Origin: Utricularia gibba
Lineage: Eukaryota; Streptophyta; Magnoliopsida; Lamiales; Lentibulariaceae
Assembly: GCA_002189035.1 (NCBI GenBank)
Contig: NEEC01000016.1
Location: 1,116,001-1,180,000, forward strand
DNA length: 64,000 bases
Direction: 5' to 3'
A model generated the notes under the pieces. That model worked only from the letters and a program-made list of their open reading frames with translations, was not told where the DNA came from and did not search any database. The translations under genes and the position numbers were made by a program. Each line of letters begins with the position of its first letter. Position 1 is the first letter of the stretch. Below, one piece after another: positions 50,726 to 62,116 of this stretch.

Positions 50726-51284
50726 CGAATCTGGAAGCTCTCTCATTTCTCTACGTTCAGGTTCTCTGCTCCTTGCTTCTTTGTTGTTTCAACGGGAAAC
50801 CCATCTTAGATCTAATCTGATTCTCCAAGCAATGAAAACTTCATTTCTCCATCTGAGTTCTGCTTTTGAAAAGGAGGAGGGGGGTTTTCTTTTTGACACA
50901 AACAACGCTTACGACCGTACAGCCATTCCTCTGGGGAGTGTGCCTCCCCCGCTCCCGCTGTGTAAAGTGGTCTCCTTAGCCTGCTACATATCCAGACTAT
51001 GCTTCGCGCAGTGGCAACCATTGATGCGTCCGTACATCCCTTACGTGTGCTCTCAACGGTGGCAATGGACAGACTTCCTCACTCCGGTCCGGTCCGGGCC
51101 GTTTCGGTCTGGTTAAAAGGAAAAACTGATTAACAAAAAAAACCTATTTTAAAATCAGGTATTGTTTATTTTAAACTGAAGTTAGTTAGGATTCTTTTTT
51201 TCTTCCTGTCTGAAAAACGGCTTCCGCTTTTAGCAACCTCCTTCTTGTTTCATTTCAATCAGTGCAGTCTTTTTTCAAGCATTT

Positions 51285-51438
51285 TTGACAACACAGGAAA
51301 TTTCAGCGCTCGGCAGGCAGCTTTTTCAAAGAGAAGAAAAGGGCTTATCTGGGAAGCTAAGGAGGTCTCGGTCGTGCGGTACCCAGAAACTGCTCTCGTA
51401 AGCGCACGGGGAATGCTCTTACATTTCTCCAGCTCCAG
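51285..51438 (+). pseudogene. Degenerate SVP-type MADS-box exon 1 fragment (P2)
   Basis: An open frame reading [20 protein letters not shown], then EVSVV and HFSSSR, ends at an AG|GT donor, collinear with exon 1 of the intact MADS genes. The ATG and first MADS residues are replaced. The conserved [18 protein letters not shown] segment is scrambled (RYPETALVSARGMLL). No downstream exons were recognised. A relic. Confidence 0.8.
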
Positions 51439-52860
51439 GTTCTATCCTTTTCTTTAATCTGAGCTCGGTTTGCTGTTTTTTTATGCAAATGTTGACTTCA
51501 CATCACTGTGATAAAAGGGTTTTGTGGCAAGAATCTTGGACCATCATATGAAGATGTTATTTTCTCCTCACCCCTTTTGGGAAGAAATTTTAGGGATCTG
51601 AGAGTGTAGCAAATGTTCATCTGTTCCGTATAGTCGCTTCCTAGAACTAATCAGTAATTGATATTTCTGGGATTGGAGGTTTAATCAATCAAATGATTTC
51701 GTTGCTTATGCAATGGCTGCCTAATTAATCCCACCATGTTCCTTGATTACACTTGAATGCAAGCATCCACGAATTGCTGTTTACAGTAGCTTGTAACTCG
51801 TTGATGGCATTACTAAAGACTAGAAGATAAGCTACGTTGTAATGATATGATTAGAGCATAATGATGAAAAGTGGTGTCTTAATCTTAGTTTGTTTTTATC
51901 GAATCAGGCAGTACTTCGAGTAAGCTAAACTCGAGCATCTTGGATTCCTTTTTCAGAAGTCCATGCTGAAAAACTCGACCGGGCAATTACTTAGAAGGAC
52001 ATTTTGTGCTACAGCCCTTCATATCTGATAGAAAAGGATCCCATGATCCTGAACCGATCTTACCTGGGATCGCAAATCCCATGTTTGTCTATGAAGAGAG
52101 GATATGTTTTTTGTCTGAAGGATGAATGGTATGATCCTCAGAGGTATAACATGCAGTCCAAGCGCCCCAAGAAGATGGGGTCTGCTAGAAAATCCTGATT
52201 AAAGTTAGCATTATCCCAGCTTCACGTACACTGGTTGTACTCATACCCAACTTGAGCTTGAGTTAGTAGCAGCAGCATCACCATGTGCCCAAGAACGAGG
52301 AGTGGCGGCTGTTTGAAACCAGTGGACTGCCCACATCAAGTGCAGAAGTGGTGGTAGGGATGATGCATCAATGTGGTATACCTACTATCAATGAAAAAAA
52401 CAACACTCTTATTACAGTTTACAAATGTGCATGTGGTTTGTCCTGATAAACCATAGAAACATAGTGGCCGAATTCAAGGACCCTGATAGCTGTTAAATTG
52501 TAGAATGCAGAATGCCTGCACAATAAACAACAGCCTATTTTCTAAAGCTTGTTCTTCATCATTACTGTTTTGAATGACCAAAATGGTTTCTTAATCAATG
52601 AGATGCATGTCGGTGCACGGGAAATCGGGATAAAATTGGTCCAAATCGGGTAAAGCGTTGGTTAACTTGGTAACGAATGAATCGTTTTTAGATATCTGTG
52701 GAATCACACGGATGTGATCCATGGACGACAGCAGCCTGGACCACTGACAAAGCCTCTTTCTTTTCGTCTATTCTTCTCATTTTAGTTCATTTCAGCGAAA
52801 CCCCAGGTCAAATATTCGAACCCTTCTCTTCCTGTGGCTGAATTCTCTCAGTCCGTAAAA
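51439..52860. other. Spacer within MADS array
   Basis: No gene or clear MADS exon is recognised. The last 120 bp are the leader of the first intact MADS copy. Confidence 0.5.
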
Positions 52861-54408
52861 ATGGTGAAGGAGAGGATCAAGATCAAGAGAATTGAAAACC
52901 TGAGCGCCCGGCAGGTGACTTTTTCTAAGAGAAGAAAAGGGCTTATCAAGAAAGCCAAGGAGCTGTCTGTTCTCTGCGATGCCGAAGTTGCCCTCATAAT
53001 CTTCTCCTCCACTGGGAAGCTCTTTGAGTTCTCCAGCTCCAGGTGAGTCCAGTTTCTTTTAGTGTGTGCGTGCGGGTTGCTTCTTACTTGGATAAATCGG
53101 GGGAACACCAGATCCGTAACAGAAAATAGGGGTTCACGATCTGGAGATTCCTCTTTCTTACATGACCTTGTTTTTCTTTCAAAGATTGTTTCTGGGGATA
53201 TTTGAATCTAGTTGATGTTCATTAGTTCTACGCAGTCATTTCGGTTGTAGCAAGAAATTGGCATCTGTAGAGGATTTATGGTATTTTCTGCGAATAACGA
53301 ACCTAAGTTTCCAGTCTCAAAACATCTTAGAAACTAGAAGGAAATAGAAATACAAGGGAAGTCGAATGCAAGACAGAAGTTCTGCAAACACTACAGTAAT
53401 TAAGCTAAGATGGTTGTTGATTGGGATGTGGTAAAAATCTGACAATTGTGAAGTTCAACTTCCCTGTTAGATTGATTACTTGCTGTCGGCTACCTCTATG
53501 CATTGCTTTGTTATTACCATTAAGTCAAGCTAAACTCATGTTTGTCTTTTTTTGATGGCTGTGAAGCATGGATAGTATACTTGAAAGGTTTAATCTGGTG
53601 TCCAAGAGTCATGAGACGCAGGCACAGCAGCCCTCACTTGATCTTCAGGTACTAGCGAGATTTAGTAGTATGCACTGCCCTTGAACTGCGAATGATATCG
53701 TGGTTATGGCAGCTTCTGGTGAATGGTGATTTCCCCACATTAAGCAAAGAAGTGGCTGAGAAAACCCGTTTACTGAGGTAGTGTGTTTTCACTTGATTTC
53801 TTGAGAAAACTTGGTTATATCGATACCTGAACGGAATTTGAAGGCGAATGCGAGGCGAAGATCTCCAGGGACTGAGTCTCCAAGAGCTGCAATCTTTGCA
53901 GAAGTCACTAGCAATAGGATTGGATCGTGTCATGGCCAAGAAGGTAGTTGCAATGCATCCATGAAAGAAAAACCCTTGAGAGAATCAAGGCTGCCCTTTT
54001 GATTCTCATGGTCTTAACTTTTTCACAGAATGAGAAGATCGCTAAACAAACAATTGAATTGCGAGAGAAGGTACATTCCTCATGCTTCACTGGCGCATTT
54101 CTCATTCTTTGTCCAACACTGGTACCCGAATGTGCAGATATTGCAGCTCTCAAAGGAGAATGCCCTTCTCAGACAAGAGGTATATGTTGCAAGTTGCAAC
54201 AACGTGTGTTCCTCCAAGACAGAGCAGTAACCCACCTTCAAGCAACAAGTATTCTTCTTACCTCCACAACTCTCTTATTCAGGTGGAGGATGTGTCAAGC
54301 AGCAGCCAGAAGATGTGCACCGCAAGCTCAGAAACTATACTCTACGACGACGTCCCATCATCATCGTTTTCTAAGAGCTCGTCGGACACTTCTCTCACAC
54401 TGGGGTGA
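52861..54408 (+). CDS. SVP/StMADS11-clade MADS-box factor, copy A
   Basis: Type II (MIKC) MADS transcription factor; SVP/AGL24/JOINTLESS relatives control flowering time, dormancy and inflorescence identity. Seven exons: 52861-53042, 53567-53648, 53713-53777, 53844-53943, 54029-54070, 54138-54179 and 54283-54408. Exon sizes of 182, 82, 65, 100, 42 and 42 are typical of MIKC genes; 212 aa. The MADS domain begins [20 protein letters not shown] and contains [20 protein letters not shown]. The K domain reads [36 protein letters not shown] and [14 protein letters not shown]. The C-terminal motif is [10 protein letters not shown], the SVP-clade signature. The stop follows directly, but GG|GTGAGT could be a donor to an exon at 54552-54603 that would give a different ending. 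Start: the second in-frame ATG, at the MADS domain. Confidence 0.92.
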
Positions 54409-56391
54409 GTGGTCTTCTTCATTCCTGCAATTGCAGCTAGTCACCTTTTCCAGGAGCAGAACTTCTTCCGCAGCAACTCCTACTTTGTGAATCGTACCAG
54501 TTCCTCTTTGTACTCAACTTCACCAGGTGTTGCGCTTGTGTTTCGTTGCAGTGCCGCCTGCATCGTAGATGAAACCAGCCGAGGTACCGGTGCTTCATGG
54601 TGATGCGTGTGCATGCCACAGTTTGGAATCATTTCCACAGCATTTCCCTTGTTTGTGTTATGTTCAAACCTAATTCTAATTCATAAAAAAATCATCTTTG
54701 GGATAGTCTTTTAAACATGTGAATGCTTCTATAAAAAAATTTAATAAATATTTTTATTATTAAATATGATTGGTTTATATTATAAAAATATGATTTTTGT
54801 TAAGAAAGACTGTACATCTGAAGCGTTTTTTTATTTGTAGACTTATAATTTCTAGTTTATTAAAAATATGTTTTAAAATATTTTTTGAGAAGTAAACATA
54901 TTGTCCATCATTCAATACCCATAGTTTACTTGTATAATATTATTTCGTTTTAGATATATAATTTTTAAAGGTAATCTATTTATATAACCACATTCTGTCT
55001 TCGTCTCCTAATATATATGAGATAAAAAAAAAAGTATTATGGGAGAGAGGAGGGAGAGCTCAATTTTTTTAATATATTTTCCACATAAATTTTCAAAAAA
55101 TGAGAATTTAAAATAAATTTATGTTTTATAAATGTAAAAAGGGATTACATAATAATAAATATGCTACGTTGTAAAATGATAAATCAATTTGTAATAATAT
55201 AGAAATAACAATAAAAATTTAAAACTCTAATTTCTTGAAATTCTAAAAAAAATTTACAGAAATGAATTTAAATAAATAAAAATAAGATCATTGAATAAAA
55301 AATTATTAGAATGAGAACTAAAGTAAACTTCCATATTCTTGTATGAAAAATTTTATTCAAAAAAAAAGAATGTAAAATCGTGAGAGTTGAGTACCGTACT
55401 TGAAGAGGTTAATATACTTCAAGGAGATGATGTCTATTTGATATTAAAGTCAAACCGGAATCCTTAATTGATGGTGGGATAAGGTTCAATGAGGATACTA
55501 AATTTTCAAGGTAAGTGAAATAGACCTAGTTCAAGGAATAATATAAGTATATTAGATGAATTCTATATCAGTTATGAATGAGATAGAAAAACATTTTTTT
55601 TATAAAGTCATTCTCTAATTTTATATGATATATTTTCTCTGAAAAATAAAATAAAATCATAAAATTTGAATACTCAAAACAAATAATATTATACAATAAT
55701 AGTATGGGTCATAAAAGATCAAATGAGCAAAATCTTTGATTGACATTCATGTGTTATTTTTTAGAATAATAATTTCATATTTTTTTAAAAAATGAACAAT
55801 AATGTTTTTTCAGAATTATTAATTTTTTATTTAAAAATAAAATGTGGTAGCATTAATCAGTTCCAAGGGCTAGAGAGTGGGGCGGGCATCTTTTAATAAA
55901 TGTTGGTTCACTTTCTCTCCTCTGTCAGAGTCCATGGTTTTTGTTTCCTGCCAAAAAAACCAGAAGAGTCCATGGTTTTGGTTTTTTTTTTTTTTTTTCT
56001 TGTTCTCTCTTTCCGACGGCTCCTATTTTTAGAAGTCGACGTGCTACCCACCGGCTGTCACGTGAAGACCCGACCGGCTTCCCTTTCCTCAGCGTTCTGG
56101 AATAATTTGTTCGGAGTGGAAAATGGCAAAAAAAATCAGATGAACCCTTTGCAGGTTTTATGTGGAATGGAATGAAAAATGCTGAGGAGGAAACTCTCGC
56201 TCAAAATGTTTTTTTTTGCGATAGACAAGTAATGCACTACTCGGAATTCTCAACAGAAGCTCCACAAATCTAGGAGCAGAGGGAGAAGGAATCTTGAAAG
56301 AGTAGCCATCTGTTGGAGGATGTGGAGAAGTTTGTCGTCTCATTTTCCAACTAACATCATAGATTACAGACATTCAGTTCATTTTCCAGGA
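54409..56391. other. AT-rich spacer within MADS array
   Basis: 54409-54610 may hold an alternative last exon of copy A. 54680-55860 is AT-rich and contains a retroelement relic. 55900-56180 has no clear gene. Confidence 0.5.
55430..55640 (+). mobile_element. Decayed LTR/TRIM-type relic, copy 2
   Basis: tttgatattaaagtcaaacc, then cagttatgaatgagatagaa and cattctctaattttatatga, in the same order as in the 46600-46810 relic. It is diverged and has no coding capacity. Confidence 0.45.
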
Positions 56392-57164
56392 GAAGAAAAG
56401 GGCTCATCAAGAAGGCTAAGGAGCATTCAGTTCTCTGCGATGCCGGAGTTCGCCTGATAGTCTTCTCCTACGCTGGGAAGCTCCGTGAGTTCTCAGGTTC
56501 GTACATTTTTTTCTTGTTTGAAGTGGTTGTTTCTTTCTGAAAAGGGCGTTTTCCAGACATTGGGGCATCAGATCTCTTGGAGAAAAGGATACTTGTGACG
56601 TTGTTGGCCATGATCTGGAAACATTTCTTTGCGTTGCCATATTCATTGTTTCCGTACCACCTAGAAACTAAGTACTGAATGGAAAAAAAAAAGAGAGAGA
56701 AAGAAAGAAAGTATGTCCAAGAATAGCTACCAGGTTTTTTTTTTTTTTTTTTGTTTGAAACAAAATCGTATTCGATTCGCATTTTCATTATCCATTTGAG
56801 AGCAAAATGTGCTTCAGTCAAGGAAGGGTTCATACTTCAAAATGTGCAAAATGTGCATTGCACATTTCTAGAATGAAAAGCATAAACTCTATCTTATGTT
56901 ATGAATGATAGCTTCTGCTTCCTACGATCCTCGCAAACTGTTGTGTTGATAGTAGATGCTTGCTGCATCTTTTGTTGCAACATTCAAGGCATATTTCACA
57001 CTTCTTGCCGTTTGTTATGATCTGAATCCCGTTTTTCCAACGCATACCATGATGCTTCAGTTATGATACACTACAATCATGAAGAATGGAGGATCTACTT
57101 CGGAGGTAGAGCTTGAAGTCTGAATCCTGAGAAGATGGGACGGCAGCCATGGCTTGATCTTGAG
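56392..57164 (+). pseudogene. Degenerate SVP-type MADS gene (P3): exon 1 part and exon 2 relic
   Basis: 56392-56500 reads [20 protein letters not shown] then [17 protein letters not shown]. This is most of a MADS domain, but the first 20 or so residues are missing, substitutions are visible, and the donor is lost. At about 57110-57164 a stretch (aatcctgagaagatgggacg then gcagccatggcttgatcttg) matches exon 2 of copy C, ending at an AG|GTAAGA donor. In-frame stops are present. No K-domain exons were recognised after it. Confidence 0.8.
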
Positions 57165-58393
57165 GTAAGAAGTATGCTGCTTCAGTCATATCCTGCTTCT
57201 TGATGAGGCAGCAACTAAGCTACATGTCTCAAGCTAGTTTTTCACTCTGATGAACTACATGAGAAGGTAAGGAGATGGCTAGGCCTAGGGTTACCCTGCT
57301 GATCACAACTGTGCTTATGCTCATGCATTTCTGTATGCTCGTTTCTTCGAGCTGTCTGTGCTTGATGTCTCGTTCCGGATCCTCAGCTTCCTGGAACAGC
57401 ATGATCTACTAAGATGCGAGGCTGGTGTTGGTGAAGCTTCATGCTACATCTTCCACATTCTTCTCTAGATGTTGGATGTATCAAATGGTAGCTTAAAAAG
57501 GACTACCAGAAGCTGCTAACTAGGTGAAGTTCGATCATCTGAATCTCAGTACATGTTGTAATATTTAATTACAATGGTTTAATTATTAGAAGAGAAAATT
57601 ACGAGGAAATTAATAAATCAAAGACTTGGGTTAGTCTTTGATGGTTGTAATCGAATTTATAATCTTTCATAAGATTTGACTCGATTGAATTATCAAGTCT
57701 ATGATTTATTGATTCTTTTTTTCTTGTTCTTATTCCTTTCAATCTACACGATGGATGGACGCCATCAAGATTCCAAAAGATCATCACACAGCCACTGTCT
57801 CATTCTTCATTTGGAAGGAGTTTCCACTAATGAAGCTAATGTTGTCCTTGGTTGAAGGCACCAAAGGAGCTTCAATATGTCATCCTTAATGTTTGGAAAA
57901 CACACATTCTTGAAATCCTAGCACTTGGAACTTCAATATTTGACATGATCTGATTTTGTTAAAATCGAGTAAATTATATTTTCAAGTAATTTATCGAATA
58001 TTTTAAAAGTTTTTTTTTTTTCTAGAATGAGAAACTTGAACCCTAAATTATGAGGATAGTCATATGGAAACACATCAAAATTTTAAAATTTTCTAAAATA
58101 TATATGTATTTTTTAATTGTAATGAATAAAAAATAAAAAAAGGAGGGGTGGGTGTGGTCCCGCATGTGCACAAAACACTGTCCACTCCATTTGGAGCTCT
58201 CGCTTCTCTGTCTTCCTTTCTACGTGTGTGTTTGCAACTGGATTTATCAAGTCCTATTTTTAGAAACACCTTTTACTTTACAAGAAACCCCACTTCATAG
58301 TTTCGCCTTCTTGCTTCCTGCTGCAGTCATCTCAACCCAGTCTCATCCAAATCCAACGCCACACCCGCCACCGACCGAGACTCAGCTCAAGGT
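57165..58393. other. Spacer within MADS array
   Basis: No recognisable MADS K-domain exons or other genes. The right end is the copy B leader, CT/C-rich from about 58180. Confidence 0.45.
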
Positions 58394-60240
58394 ATGGCTC
58401 GGGAGAAGATCAAGATCAAGAGAATCGACAACCTGAGCGCCCGGCAAGTCACTTTTTCCAAGAGAAGAAAAGGGCTCATCAAGAAGGCTAACGAGCTTGC
58501 TGTTCTCTGCGATGCTGAAGTTGGTCTCATAATCTTCTCCTCCACTGGGAAGCTCTTCGAGTATTCCAGCTCCAGGTACCCTTTTGTATGTGATTTTTAT
58601 CTCTGTGTTAACATTAGATCTTCTGGGGGAGTGTTTGAATCAATCCCAGTGGCATGATCTGAAAGTATTTCTTGTTCTTTGCCTTCCTGCCAAGTTCCAG
58701 TTCGGGATCTGGTACTGAGTCAACGTTTAATGCGTCCGTACACCCCTTTGTAGGTGTTTTCGAACTAGAAGCCATAAAGTTTAACAAGCAGGCATATGTT
58801 TATGTTGCAGAGACCTTTTTCCCATGAACCCAAGTTCCTACATGCATCAAAAAAAGATTTTTTTAAGGGGGGGATTGTGTTCTTTATACAAATATGTTTT
58901 TTCTTTGTGCTGCTTCTTTCATATGGCATCACCAAAGAAAACAATTTTATGATGCAACTTCTGCTATTTGAGCATGCAACCCTTGCTTTGGAATACTTCA
59001 TTGGCTTTAAGAGCTGATGGTGTGGAGAGCCAGGGTTCTAAATACAATTTGAAAATGGTTTTGTCTACCCAATGTAAAACGATCTGCTTCATTTTATAAG
59101 AAATTCTTGTGTGTTCTAATGAAATGATATGTGTTATAGTTCAAGGTGGATCATTTTGCCTTGTATTGAACTTGATTTCTTCCTTGGGGTATATGAGGAA
59201 CTCTATCAATTCCCTTCATCTGCATTAACCATAAAATTTCATGTGTTTTCATCTTGATCATTACTCAAAATCCTAGCAAGTTTCTCTGCATCGAAATCCC
59301 TTTATTGCGTTTTACCAAGAGGAATGCATAGTGAAGCATCATTTTCCCCTACCCTCCATGAAATCCAAGCTGATACACTCTTTCGTTTCGATGCCATAAA
59401 GCATGGACGATATTCTTGAAAGATATCGTTTGCATTGCAAGAATGCTAGCAATCTGGTGCAGCCCTCACTTGATCTTGAGGTACTTGTATATACTCGGTT
59501 CTTGATTTTCGTTTAGTTGCTTCACTAACGAGCTGCGCGGACTTTGCAGCTTGTGGTTGGCAGTGACTTACCAACACTAAGCAAAGAAGTGATAGAGAGA
59601 ACTCGCCAACTCAGGTGCTCTACTCCTTATATTTGTTATCTCAAGCTCTTCTGATACTCATTTACTGATGAAGGCGCATGAGAGGGGAGGATCTACAGGG
59701 ACTGAGTATTGACGAATTGCAATCTATGGAGAAGTCCCTCGGGGCAGGACTGAACCGTGTTTCTGCGAAGAAGGTAGGCGCTAAAGCTCGTACCCTTTGC
59801 AAAATATCATACATTGAGTCATCATCTTGGAATTTCTTGATAGAATGAGAAGATCAAGAAACGGGCTGACGAACTGCAACAGAAGGTTAGCTTCATCATC
59901 TTCTTGCTTCTTGGTACATGGCCTTCCATGGCAGACACAGTCTAGTACTCATATATTGACATGCATGTCGACGTTCAGATAATGCAGTTAGCAGACGAGA
60001 ATGAGCTACTGGCACGAGAGGTAGGTGATGATGAAGCATTCATTCCTTCATGGGCTACCTACTCCTCAAATAAAATCTGCTGCTCAGGTGGAGTATCTAT
60101 CTAATAGAAGCCACCCAGACGGCCCTCCGAGCTCGGAAACTACAGGCTTCGACGATGTACCGTCGTCGGAATCCACCACCTCCATCACAGATCCTATTCT
60201 ATCCAAGAGCTCATCGGATGCATCACTCACACTAGGGTAA
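58394..60240 (+). CDS. SVP/StMADS11-clade MADS-box factor, copy B
   Basis: Same architecture as copy A: exons 58394-58575, 59402-59480, 59550-59614, 59674-59773, 59844-59885, 59979-60020 and 60088-60240; 220 aa. The MADS domain is [20 protein letters not shown], then [20 protein letters not shown] and [10 protein letters not shown] and K regions: [53 protein letters not shown] and [15 protein letters not shown]-terminal [10 protein letters not shown] then TAA. GG|GTAAAC at that point could also splice onward. Intron 1 (826 bp) is the longest of the three copies. Like copies A and C, it has RKGLIKKA and AEV where canonical SVP/AGL24 have RRGLFKKA and ADV. All seven exons are intact, so it is probably functional; target genes are unknown. 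Confidence 0.93.
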
Positions 60241-62116
60241 ACCCCTTTTGTTTTTTCACTGATTTTTCATTTTTCACTACAGACGAGCACAATTCGAGCA
60301 GTGACTGAGTGAAAACTTAACAACATTCAAGGCTGGGTTGCAACGTCCCCGAGCCCGATCGAACTACTTCTTCCAAGGGTTCACTTCTGAGCGAAACGCT
60401 GTCCTGAAAGGGAGTTCTGGTTCTCGGTGGAAGATGCGAGTTACAGAGACCACAAGGTCGCCGGGGTACCTTCAGAGGTGCTTTGTTTCTACGTAGAAGC
60501 TGTTCCTGCTATACTTTGCGCCCTCTTGATTTTTTTTGTGGGATTATTAGAAATTTATGTTTTAAAATCAACCATTCGATTTAATAATTTTTTTTATAAA
60601 TGTAAAAATATTATGGAGTATAAAAATGTAAAATTTAAATAATTACTTTTATTTTGTATAAATCATGAATAAACAGGATAATGAATTGAATTGGAATTGT
60701 CCCATTTAATTATTAAGCGCACAAGTTTTACTGGTGTATATTTATTTTTGTTTTTGAAATTAACAACTTTTTATAATTTTCATATAGGTATAATTTAATT
60801 TAGGTGTTTCAAAATAAAAACATACTACATCTTGGAAACTTATGCACAATTTTATCTTGTTTATAAGAAAATTATCAACATTGTGATTTATTATGTTATT
60901 GATGATGCATTGATAAAATATTTGTTTTTAAAGGTATTAGTTTGTATGATAAATAAGTTAATAACTCTTAAATCAATATTACGAACGAAAATTTAAAAAT
61001 ATAGTAAAATGTGTAATTAAACTTAAAATTGTATCATTATTAGATATTAAAACAACACAACTAATGTCAATGAAAATAAAAAGAACTGTAAATGTCATAT
61101 CGTATATTGCAGTATTGACGATTTGAAATGAAATAAATGAAAAACATTTCAAACAAGTTAATTTTTAAACAAAATTAATATAAAGAGTATAGTTTATGAG
61201 CTATAATAGATATTAAAGAAATCAATATTTTTATAATTAAGTTGATATGAATAAAGAACTAATTTATTGAATGTTCTTTTGAATAGCTGCACTTTTTGAC
61301 GTATTTTTAGTAATTTCCTTATTGGGAGCATTGCTATTTTAATATAGAGGATGACAAAATGGAAGTCACGTGATTCGTTGGATTAATCGAATCAGGACAT
61401 TAAATGACACGTGGCATTAAGCCAGTGGTGCTTACGTTAAAGCTTCCAAATTTGAAAACTATGCTGTTGGTTAAATCTGGACACATTTTTCCAAATCTGC
61501 CCTTTGACGTAATTAGGAAGATAGGTTTTGGTTATGAGCTGGACAATTAAGGCTCTAAAACACTTCTTAATTCTGCTTTTTTACTTTTAAAATTTGTAAA
61601 ATGAATTTAAAAGAATAATGGCTGCTTTTCCCAAACTGCCCTGTCCTTTATTCTTTCCCATCTGGTGTTTGGCTTTATCGTTGTTTGTCTCAAGGGTACT
61701 TTAGTACATACACATTACTGATATAAATACAGTGGCATTCCAGGAAAATTGAAGCTCACTGTTCCTCGCATTCAAACGTCCTTGTCTGTCATCTTGGTCA
61801 GACAAATTTTTCTTCCAAAAATGCCCTCGAGAAATGGAAAAATAAACGGCATGTGGGAAACAATCTGAAATATATATTATATAGATGTATGTCAGAATCT
61901 TTCGCTGGGAGGGCCTTTTGGTCATAAATGTATTTCTCTCACTACCAGCGAGAATGAATTGGGACAGCAATACTGGTTATATTCGGAATCCTCTCTCTTG
62001 GTGTTCGGAAGCCGGCTCCTGTTTTTAGGGATTTTCTTTTATGTGGTCATTTCTGAGCAGTCTTATCTTTTTCAAGGAGATCTTGACCTGTGATCTGAGC
62101 TCTGGGATGCCCAAAA
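60241..62116. other. Spacer between MADS copies B and C, with copy C promoter
   Basis: AT-rich with no gene; 60241-60640 may contain an alternative 3' exon of copy B. TATAAATA at 61722-61729 is a candidate TATA box for copy C, although a distant one (about 390 bp from the ATG). Confidence 0.5.
61722..61729 (+). promoter_or_regulatory. Candidate TATA box upstream of MADS copy C
   Basis: TATAAATA in gatataaatacag, the clearest TATA in the 400 bp before copy C. It would imply a leader of about 350 nt. Confidence 0.35.

Noticed and set aside
50781-51116. 111-codon plus-strand frame between MADS relics
   Set aside because: Composition and content show no MADS or other family similarity; it lies between two decayed exons.
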